From NCBI RefSeq assembly GCF_004138485.1, contig NZ_RYEV01000012.1:1-64000 (forward strand): a stretch of DNA of 64,000 nt. The letters are read 5' to 3'. Both the position numbers and the translations under genes were made by a program. Source of the stretch: Peristeroidobacter soli. GTDB taxonomy: Bacteria; Pseudomonadota; Gammaproteobacteria; Steroidobacterales; Steroidobacteraceae. Below the pieces are notes generated by a model. That model was not told the DNA's origin and ran no database searches. It saw nothing but the letters and a program-made list of their open reading frames with translations. Shown here piece after piece: positions 54,660 to 61,987 of this stretch (position 1 is its first letter; each line of letters starts with the position of its first letter).

Positions 54660-54896
54660 CGGGAAATGCGCCGCTCGACCCGTTATCGGAATTGTTCTCG
54701 GGGGGTGAGTGTATCCTGAATGAGCGTCGATTCGAGCAGGCGCTCGGTGGCGGTGATCGCGCCCGATGAGAAGCGCTGGGAGCGTAGTGCTCATGATTCG
54801 GACCAGCGAAATATTCGAGAGAATTTCATGATGGGGACTATATAAGTAAGGCTCAGTAGCGTCATGGCCCGAAGCGCGAGCCAATGGAGCTCAGTC

Positions 54897-55259
54897 ATGG
54901 AAAATCGCGAGCGGCTTTGGACCGACATGCACGAGTCCTATCTGGGCCGGAAACCGTATTCGCTGGTGCCACTGAAGGATCGGTTGGCCGCCATCTGCTT
55001 GACCCTGCGGGACGCGCCGTGGGCCACGGGCCTTTTTCCGACGTGGTCGATGGCGCAGCTGGGTATCGCGACATCGCCCGATTACCGGGATTGGAGGCGC
55101 CGGTCGGTCCAGTTTTCGTGCGACAAGCAACGCCGGCTCGTCGTCACATTTATCGTGGGCTCTCGCGCTAGGGCATCGGAAGTCCTTCCCGGTGCGGGGA
55201 TCGAGGAGGAGTTGCAAAGACTCGCTGCGTGGTTGCGGTCGGACGAGCCAGCTCCGTAG
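54897..55259 (+). CDS. Hypothetical protein upstream of selO
   Basis: A 120-residue protein with no membrane segment. It begins MENRERLWTDMHESYLG and contains two Trp-rich stretches (DAPWATGLFPTWSMAQLGI, DYRDWRRRSVQFSCD). I recognise no family. The ATG at 54897 has ggag 7 bases upstream; an in-frame ATG 33 bp earlier is less favoured. It ends 32 bp before selO. The 237 bp before it hold an AT-rich tatataag (around 54840) that could be part of a promoter, and nothing else I can name. Confidence 0.55.
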   Translation: MENRERLWTDMHESYLGRKPYSLVPLKDRLAAICLTLRDAPWATGLFPTWSMAQLGIATSPDYRDWRRRSVQFSCDKQRRLVVTFIVGSRARASEVLPGAGIEEELQRLAAWLRSDEPAP

Positions 55260-55291
55260 GCGCGAGGACGCATGCGCGCTAGGATGGACGC

Positions 55292-56758
55292 ATGAAACTC
55301 GGCTTCGAACACACCTACGCCACGCTCCCGCCTCGCTTCTATGCACGCGTAGAGCCGGCGAAGGTGGCTGCGCCCGAAACGCTTCTCTTCAATCGCGAAC
55401 TCGCCGCTGAGCTGCGAATAGACCCTGGCATGGACAGCCAGCAAGCGGCCGCCTTGTTCTCCGGCAATGAACTGGCGGAGGATTCGACGCCGATTGCCAT
55501 GGCGTATGCCGGCCATCAATTCGGCGGGTTCGTGCCGCAGCTCGGGGACGGGCGGGCTATTCTTCTTGGCGAGATTCGCGACATCCACGGCGTTCTTCGC
55601 GACGTTCAGCTGAAGGGCTCGGGTCGCACACCGTTCTCGCGCGGGGGGGATGGGCGTGCGGCTGTCGGGCCGATGCTTCGTGAGTATTTGATCAGCGAGG
55701 CAATGCATGCCTTGCGTATTCCGACCACGCGATCACTCGCCGTCGTGACGACCGGCGAGCAGGTCTATCGAACAGAAATATTGCCGGGTGCAGTACTGAC
55801 ACGAGTCGCCGCGAGTCACATCCGAGTTGGAACGTTTCAATACTTCGCCGCACGCGGCGACCAGGAAGGGCTGAAGGCGTTATTGGACTACGTGATCGAG
55901 CGCCACTATCCGGAAGCCAGAAACGCCGACGTACCCGCGCTCGCCGCGCTCAAGGCGATCACAGCCCGCCAGGCCGCGTTGATCGCCGACTGGATGCGTG
56001 TTGGTTTCATTCACGGGGTCATGAACACGGACAACATGGCACTGTCGGGCGAAACCATCGATTACGGTCCGTGCGCCTTCATGGATCGATACGATCCCCA
56101 AACGGTTTTCAGCTCCATCGACCTCGGCGGCCGATATTCCTATACGAACCAGCCCGGCATCGCGCAATGGAATCTGGCGCGCCTGGCCGAAACGTTACTA
56201 CCGCTCATCGATTCAGACCAAGCGAAGTCCATCGAGCTGGCGACCGAAGTCATCGAAGGCTTCATGGCGCCATTCGAAGCAGCTTTCCTCGACCACATGC
56301 GCCGAAAGATCGGACTCACTTCCGCCGAAGACGGCGACGCCGACCTGATCTCTCTTCTGCTCGCGGCCATGCAGAAGGCACAGGCTGATTTCACACTGAC
56401 GTTCAGCAATCTATCGCGAGCCGCTCAAGGCGAAAGCGACGACGGCGCACTCCGAGAGATGTTCACTACGCCCGCGGATATCGACGGCTGGCTCCAAGCC
56501 TGGCGCGCACGACTGGTACTCGATCCGCAATCCCCCGCGGAACGAGCCGAAACGATGCGCCTCGCCAGTCCCGAATTCATCCCTCGCAATCATCTCGTCG
56601 AAGCAGCGCTGCAAGCCGCAACGGCGGGCGACATGCAACCGTTCCATCGCTTACTAAGCATCGTGCAGCGCCCGTACGATCGACAGCCGGACGCGGCCGA
56701 ATACACCCAGCCGCCACCACCGTCGGACGAGAAGTACAAAACGTTCTGCGGGACTTGA
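55292..56758 (+). CDS. selO: Protein adenylyltransferase SelO (YdiU)
   Basis: A 488-residue pseudokinase-fold enzyme that AMPylates protein Ser, Thr or Tyr in redox homeostasis. Key positions are visible: Lys108 in VQLKGSGRTPFSR, Arg171 in VLTRVAASHIRVG, Asp247-Asn248 in HGVMNTDNM, and Asp257 in IDYGP. The C-terminus ends in a Cys-containing CGT, the counterpart of the Cys/Sec near the end of other SelO proteins. Length is close to E. coli YdiU (478). aggatgg precedes the ATG. It converges on the response regulator gene. Confidence 0.95.
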   Translation: MKLGFEHTYATLPPRFYARVEPAKVAAPETLLFNRELAAELRIDPGMDSQQAAALFSGNELAEDSTPIAMAYAGHQFGGFVPQLGDGRAILLGEIRDIHGVLRDVQLKGSGRTPFSRGGDGRAAVGPMLREYLISEAMHALRIPTTRSLAVVTTGEQVYRTEILPGAVLTRVAASHIRVGTFQYFAARGDQEGLKALLDYVIERHYPEARNADVPALAALKAITARQAALIADWMRVGFIHGVMNTDNMALSGETIDYGPCAFMDRYDPQTVFSSIDLGGRYSYTNQPGIAQWNLARLAETLLPLIDSDQAKSIELATEVIEGFMAPFEAAFLDHMRRKIGLTSAEDGDADLISLLLAAMQKAQADFTLTFSNLSRAAQGESDDGALREMFTTPADIDGWLQAWRARLVLDPQSPAERAETMRLASPEFIPRNHLVEAALQAATAGDMQPFHRLLSIVQRPYDRQPDAAEYTQPPPPSDEKYKTFCGT

Positions 56759-56766
56759 AGTTGCGG

Positions 56767-57732
56767 TCAGGCCGCGTCTTGCGCCGGAATCGATTCCGGG
56801 GTCGAGCGAGTTGCTGCCGACTTCGACATCGCATCGTTGCTCCGACGGCTTCGCTCAGCCTGGCCGAGGAGTTCGAGCGCGGCGGGACCATCTTCGTCGC
56901 CGGCGAAGAACGCCAGGCCGAGAGAGAGGCGAATGCCGTTAGCCGCCGAGCTCAGGCCCCAGTGGACGAAGGCATTGCGAATCGTTTGTTCCATGGCGCT
57001 GACCTCGCTCGGGCCGCTCTCCGGCATGACGACGACCAGGCGACAGGTATTCGCCGGGGCGGGCAGGCGTACGACCCAATCCAGCTTCTTTCGCATGGCG
57101 TCGTGCGCGGCGCCGAGGAGTGTGTCTGAAACGGAGCCTGTCGTTGTGTGTTGATTGAATGCGGCGGCGTCGGCCGCGTCGAGGCCGATGCTCAGCAGCT
57201 GCAAGGTTTTCTTGGAACGTCCCGATTGAACGATCTCCGCACGAAGTCGGCCCACGAGATGACGTGCGGTGTGCGCGCCATTCTCGAGATCGACCGTAGC
57301 CGGCTCATGCCCGCGACCGGTCCGTGAAGACTGACGACGACGAATCGCCGTTACGCCCGCTTGCACCCGACCGACCAGTTCGCCGAGCGCGTTCGCGCGC
57401 ATCAGGTACTGGTCCACACCCATGCAATAGCCCTGCTCTTGAAAGCGGACGTCCGAGACGTCGGTGAGCATGATGATGTAGACAGGCGCGAGCGACAGAA
57501 TGCGCAGGCGAGCGACGAACTCGATGCCATCGACCGCTGGCACCGCGCTGTCGGTGACCACGACTGGAAACCACTCACGAGCAAACATCGTGAGCGCTTC
57601 AATGCCGTCGGCCGCGGCGGCCACTTCGAAGCCCTGGAGCTTCAGCAGCGCAGACGCCGACTCGCGCATGCCTTCATCGGCATCCACGATCAGGACGCGG
57701 CGTGGCGGCGAAAAATCGGGCGAGGCGCTCAT
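56767..57732 (-). CDS. Response regulator with receiver domain and degenerate GGDEF domain
   Basis: A 321-residue protein. The REC domain (1 to about 125) has the acidic DADE motif, phosphoacceptor Asp61 (VVVTDSAVPAVDG) and Thr90, but the conserved Lys is replaced by Arg112 (QYLMRANAL). The C-terminal domain (about 150-300) follows the GGDEF fold (LLSIGLDAADAAAFN ... DAMRKKLDWVVRL ... RLVVVMPES), yet the signature GGDEF loop is replaced by PAPANTC. It should therefore not make c-di-GMP and may work by binding a nucleotide or partner. It lies 129 bp after the chemoreceptor gene on the same strand, suggesting a shared pathway. Confidence 0.82.
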   Translation of the reverse strand: MSASPDFSPPRRVLIVDADEGMRESASALLKLQGFEVAAAADGIEALTMFAREWFPVVVTDSAVPAVDGIEFVARLRILSLAPVYIIMLTDVSDVRFQEQGYCMGVDQYLMRANALGELVGRVQAGVTAIRRRQSSRTGRGHEPATVDLENGAHTARHLVGRLRAEIVQSGRSKKTLQLLSIGLDAADAAAFNQHTTTGSVSDTLLGAAHDAMRKKLDWVVRLPAPANTCRLVVVMPESGPSEVSAMEQTIRNAFVHWGLSSAANGIRLSLGLAFFAGDEDGPAALELLGQAERSRRSNDAMSKSAATRSTPESIPAQDAA

Positions 57733-57861
57733 GGTAACGACGTTGTTATGTGAGATGCGCCTACGGTACTCCCCCGACGAGCCCGAGCGTTAATTCGCTC
57801 ACCGTTTCTGTGAGGCGGATCCCGATCCGAGTGCGAAGCAGCGCACAAATCGCCGCGGAAC

Positions 57862-59352
57862 TCAGGCCGCGAGCGAGTGGCGCTCGAATGTTTGTTCCGT
57901 TTCGAAGGCTGCTGCATGTCCTTGCACCGGTGGGTTGCCAACATCGAATACGCCAATGGCGGCGCTCAGTTCCTCGCCGCGCTCCTTGAGATTGCCGGCG
58001 GTGGCGGCCATGGAGCGCACCAGCTCGCCGTTGCTCTGGGTCATCGCGTCCATCTTTTGCAATGACTGGTCAACCTGCCGCAGCCCGCCCGTTTCATGAG
58101 CGAACGAGGCTTGCAGCTTGTCCATGATGCTCGCGATGCCACGCACGCCCGCGACCAGCTCGGTCATCGTGGCGCCGGCCTCGTCGACCAGCGTGCTGCC
58201 GGCATTGACGTTGTCGACGGAGTTCTCGATGAGCTGCTTGATCTCCTTGGCGGCAGTGGCGCTGCGCTGAGCGAGATTGCGCACTTCGGAGGCGACGACA
58301 GCGAAGCCGCGGCCATGTTCGCCGGCGCGCGCCGCTTCGACCGCCGCGTTCAATGCGAGCAGGTTGGTCTGGAACGCGATCTCGTCGATGACACTGATGA
58401 TGTCCACGATCTTGCGCGACGAGCCGCTGATCTCGCCCATGGTCGTCACGACGCGCGACACCACATCGCCGCCCTTGGCCGCGATCGTGACCGCCGAATC
58501 CACGAGCCGGTTCGCCTCGCGGGCCTGCTCGGCGTTACGAGTCACGATGTCGCCCAGCTGCCGGACGGCGCTGCCGGTCTCGGACAATGCTTCGATCTGG
58601 GTTCGGTTGCGATCGGCCAATTCTTCGCTGTCGTTCGCGCTTTCACGCGCGGTACTGGCGACGAGCTGCGTGCCATTGGCCAGTGCGGCGATAGTGTCGC
58701 GCAAACGAGTGATCACGTCGGTCAACGCACGGCCAGCCGTGCTGACCGCCACATCGTCAGACTCACGCAGATCGATGGTTCCCTGGCGGTCCATGCTTTC
58801 CACGAGCCGCTGCAGTTCCGCTGCTTGCAGACTCTCGGCGCGCAACAGATGCGCGAGATAGGAGAGCACGACGGTCTCGGCAATCACATACGACGCGTGC
58901 GTCAACACGATGCCGAAGCTCGGCTTGGTGAAGCACATCACGCCGTAGCCCAGCTCCTGAAAATAGTAGAACGACAGGTGATGAACCGCCGCGACACCGG
59001 CGGCCATGACCACGGGGCGCCAGTCGCGATAGCACAGCAGGAACGCGAGCAGCACGAAAATGCCGAAGTGCAATTCAGTCAGGCCATACGCCTGATGGAT
59101 GTTGAGCGCGGAAAAGACCATCAGCGACGTCGCCACGCTCATGCGGGTCAGCAACGAGCCGGGATAGATGAACGCAAACGCGCCCGGGATCAGCGCGGCG
59201 GGCACGCCAACCAGGAACGCCCACTGCCAGGTATCGTATTTCGGGGCCAGCGCGAAGGTCAGGATCGACAGACCGGCGAGCACGCCGACCATCAGGCGGT
59301 CAGCGCGGACGTGAGTCTCATGCATCGCGGAGCGGGGCGGGACGGCTGTCAT
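57862..59352 (-). CDS. Methyl-accepting chemotaxis protein with multi-helix membrane sensor
   Basis: About 496 residues. The N-terminal part (about 18-165) is hydrophobic with several helices and no large periplasmic domain ([16 protein letters not shown] ... [18 protein letters not shown] ... [25 protein letters not shown]). The C-terminal part is a methyl-accepting signalling coiled coil with the hairpin tip [42 protein letters not shown]. It probably senses a signal within or through the membrane and talks to a CheA elsewhere. The start is uncertain: ATG 59352 is used, with ATG 59325 and an upstream TTG as alternatives. The 290-bp gap to the next gene holds only an AT-rich ttataac near 59545. 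Confidence 0.85.
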   Translation of the reverse strand: MTAVPPRSAMHETHVRADRLMVGVLAGLSILTFALAPKYDTWQWAFLVGVPAALIPGAFAFIYPGSLLTRMSVATSLMVFSALNIHQAYGLTELHFGIFVLLAFLLCYRDWRPVVMAAGVAAVHHLSFYYFQELGYGVMCFTKPSFGIVLTHASYVIAETVVLSYLAHLLRAESLQAAELQRLVESMDRQGTIDLRESDDVAVSTAGRALTDVITRLRDTIAALANGTQLVASTARESANDSEELADRNRTQIEALSETGSAVRQLGDIVTRNAEQAREANRLVDSAVTIAAKGGDVVSRVVTTMGEISGSSRKIVDIISVIDEIAFQTNLLALNAAVEAARAGEHGRGFAVVASEVRNLAQRSATAAKEIKQLIENSVDNVNAGSTLVDEAGATMTELVAGVRGIASIMDKLQASFAHETGGLRQVDQSLQKMDAMTQSNGELVRSMAATAGNLKERGEELSAAIGVFDVGNPPVQGHAAAFETEQTFERHSLAA

Positions 59353-59642
59353 CGCGGAGTACGCAGACCAAGATGGGTTAGTCCCTATGTCGGTCCGGGC
59401 GGGGCGGGATTGAGCCCGCAAACTACGGGATTCCCCTTGCCGATCACGACGTGCCTCTCAGAATGCAGCGTTCCGGGCACCTGAAAGGGGGTCGCTCGCC
59501 CGTGACGCGCGCGGCGCCGGTGCATGCCGCCGCACTCATATCCTTATAACTTGATCCAGTTCACAGTCCTCCTAATCTGCGGCATGTGGCGCGGCTGGTC
59601 CCGCGCGCTGACCTGGCCTTCCCCTCAAGAGGAGTCACTCCC

Positions 59643-61886
59643 ATGCCGGCCCGCCGTTCCTTGTTGCTCTCGAGCAGCGTGATCGCCTGTCTCATCGCTG
59701 CCCAGACCGTTTCCGCCCAGACCGCCGAGCCGGCCAGGTCCGCGGGCGATGAAATTCTCGATTACGTGATCGTCACGGGCTCGCAAGTGTCGCTGCCGCC
59801 CGATTACGCCGGCGGCCAGGTGGCGCGCGGTGGACGCGTCGGTTTGTTCGGCAACCTCGACGTGATGGATACGCCGTTCAACAGCACCAACTTCACCGCC
59901 GAATTCATGCGCAACCTGCAGGCGCGCAGCGTCGCCGACGTGGTCCAGAGCGATCCCGGCGTGCGCGTCGCTCGGGGCTTCGGCAACTTCCAGGAGCTCT
60001 ACGTGGTGCGCGGGTTCCCCGTGTACTCCGACGATATGGGCTACAACGGTTTGTATGGTTTGCTGCCGCGTCAGTATGTCGCCGCTGAATTTCTGGAACG
60101 CGTCGAAGTGTTCCGTGGCGCCAACAGCTTCCTCAACGGTGCCGCGCCGAACGGCAGCGGCGTCGGCGGCTCGTTCAATCTGGTGCCGAAGCGCGCGCCC
60201 GACCAGGATCTGAATCGCGTGACCTTGGGCTACGAAAACGCTGGCCAGGGCTACGCCGCCGCCGACTTCGGGCGTCGCTTCGGTGGCGACGACAGCTTCG
60301 GCATTCGCGCCAACGCCGTGCGTCGCGACGGTGAAATGTCCATCGAAGATCAGGAACGTCAGCTCACGATGTTCTCGCTCGGCGTCGACTATCGTGGCGA
60401 CAAGGCGCGCTTCTCGGCCGACTTCGGCTGGCAGGATCACAACATCGACGCGCCTCGCCCGAGCGTGACGCCGTCGACCACCGCCATTCCGCGCGTGCCC
60501 GATGCGTCGAAGAACTACGCGCAGCACTGGACCTACAGCGGCGAGAAGGACTTCTTCGGCGTGGCGCGTGGCGAATACGACATCACCGACAAGATCGACG
60601 TGTGGGCCGCCGTGGGTTTGCGTGACAGCGAAGAGCACAACGCGCTCGCGAATCCGACGTTCAGCCCGACGCCTGCGCTGCCGAATCGCGTCACCACGTA
60701 TCTGTTCGAGAATTACCGCGAAGATCTGGTGCTCACCGGCGATACCGGCGTTCGTTTCGAATTCGACACCGGCCCGGTCGGCCATCGGGTCAGCGTGTCG
60801 GGCTCGTACTACGATCTGGATTCGAAGAACGCCTATGTCATGGCGCTGCCGACCACCAGCATCGTCACCGATCTGGTCAATCCGGTGCAGGCCCCGCTCC
60901 CGGCCGGCACGTTCTTCGGCGGCGTGATCTCTCATCCGCGTACCACCACCGAGATCACGACGAAGAGCGTCGCGGCCGCCGACACGCTGTCGTTCGCCGA
61001 CGATCGTCTGTTGGTGACGCTGGGTGCGCGCTACCAGGTGATGGAGCAGCACACCTTCAACTACAACACCGGCGCCGAGAATTGCACGACGCCCACGTCG
61101 GGCGGTGCGCGTGTTTGCGGTTATGACGAGAGCGTCGTGACGCCAGTCGCTGCGGTCGTGTTCAAGATCGCCGATCAGTTCTCGCTGTACGCGAACTACG
61201 CCGAAGGCCTGCTACAGGGAACTGCAGTGGCGACCACCATCAGCACGCCGAGCGGCGTGGTGACGCCCATCAATGGCGGTCAGGCGCTGGATCCCTTCGT
61301 ATCGACACAGTACGAAGTGGGCGCCAAGTACGACGGCGGCACGATCGGCGGCACGTTGGCACTGTTCCGCGTGAATCAGCCGAGCGCGATTCTCGCTGGC
61401 AATGTGGTGCGCGACGATGGTGAGCAGCTCAACCAGGGCATCGAGTTCAGCGTGTACGGCCAAGCGGCGGAAAGCCTGCGTGTGCTCGGCGGCGTGACCT
61501 ATCTCGACACCGAATACCGCAAGACGCAGTTCGGTGTGAACGAAGGCAACACGGTCATCGGCGTGCCCGAAATTCAGGCGAATGCCGGTGTCGAATGGGA
61601 TGTGCCCAAGCTGAGCGGCTTGAGCGTCGACGGTCGCGTCGTCTACACCGGCTCGCAGGAAGCGAATGCGGCGAACTCGCTGAGCATCCCATCGTGGACG
61701 CGTCTGGATCTGGGTGCGCGCTACCAGTGGATGCTGGACGCGACCAAGACCCTGACGTTCCGTGCCCGCGTCGATAACGTCACCGACAAGAACTATTGGG
61801 CGTCGGTAGGTGGCTCGGCCGGGTCGAACTACCTCGTGCTCGGCTCGCCGCGCACGTTCGTGATCTCGGCCTCGCTCGACTTCTAA
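59643..61886 (+). CDS. TonB-dependent outer-membrane receptor (siderophore-receptor type)
   Basis: A 747-residue receptor with a signal peptide (about 1-26, ending VSA), a TonB-box-like segment (DYVIVTGS), a plug domain (about 60-175, with LQARSVADVVQSDPGVRVARGFGNFQELYVVRGF and VEVFRGANSFLNGAAPNGSGVGG), and a 22-strand barrel ending in a C-terminal Phe (ASLDF). The plug and barrel fit the siderophore receptor subfamily. There is no N-terminal STN domain, so no transmembrane signalling to a sigma factor is expected. aggag precedes the ATG. No Fur box was recognised upstream, so the substrate (iron chelate or another large ligand) is open. Confidence 0.92.
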   Translation: MPARRSLLLSSSVIACLIAAQTVSAQTAEPARSAGDEILDYVIVTGSQVSLPPDYAGGQVARGGRVGLFGNLDVMDTPFNSTNFTAEFMRNLQARSVADVVQSDPGVRVARGFGNFQELYVVRGFPVYSDDMGYNGLYGLLPRQYVAAEFLERVEVFRGANSFLNGAAPNGSGVGGSFNLVPKRAPDQDLNRVTLGYENAGQGYAAADFGRRFGGDDSFGIRANAVRRDGEMSIEDQERQLTMFSLGVDYRGDKARFSADFGWQDHNIDAPRPSVTPSTTAIPRVPDASKNYAQHWTYSGEKDFFGVARGEYDITDKIDVWAAVGLRDSEEHNALANPTFSPTPALPNRVTTYLFENYREDLVLTGDTGVRFEFDTGPVGHRVSVSGSYYDLDSKNAYVMALPTTSIVTDLVNPVQAPLPAGTFFGGVISHPRTTTEITTKSVAAADTLSFADDRLLVTLGARYQVMEQHTFNYNTGAENCTTPTSGGARVCGYDESVVTPVAAVVFKIADQFSLYANYAEGLLQGTAVATTISTPSGVVTPINGGQALDPFVSTQYEVGAKYDGGTIGGTLALFRVNQPSAILAGNVVRDDGEQLNQGIEFSVYGQAAESLRVLGGVTYLDTEYRKTQFGVNEGNTVIGVPEIQANAGVEWDVPKLSGLSVDGRVVYTGSQEANAANSLSIPSWTRLDLGARYQWMLDATKTLTFRARVDNVTDKNYWASVGGSAGSNYLVLGSPRTFVISASLDF

Positions 61887-61898
61887 CTTCGATGCCAT

Positions 61899-61925
61899 GC
61901 GGCCGCCGTACTTCGCGGCGGCCGC
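61899..61925 (+). terminator. Terminator-like hairpin after the TonB receptor
   Basis: A perfect 9-bp GC stem (gcggccgcc/ggcggccgc) with a 9-base loop lies 12 bp after the receptor stop and is followed by ttctctc, a weak T-rich tail. It may reduce rather than stop readthrough into the next gene. Confidence 0.5.
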
Positions 61926-61987
61926 TTCTCTCCCGACGCGGGGGCGCTCACAATAGGCTTCGGAATATTCGCTGGCGGACGTTGCGC

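Noticed and set aside
53993-54719. Plus-strand frames opposite the SUFU gene
   Set aside because: The minus-strand translation shows a recognisable SUFU pattern, while the plus-strand products show none.
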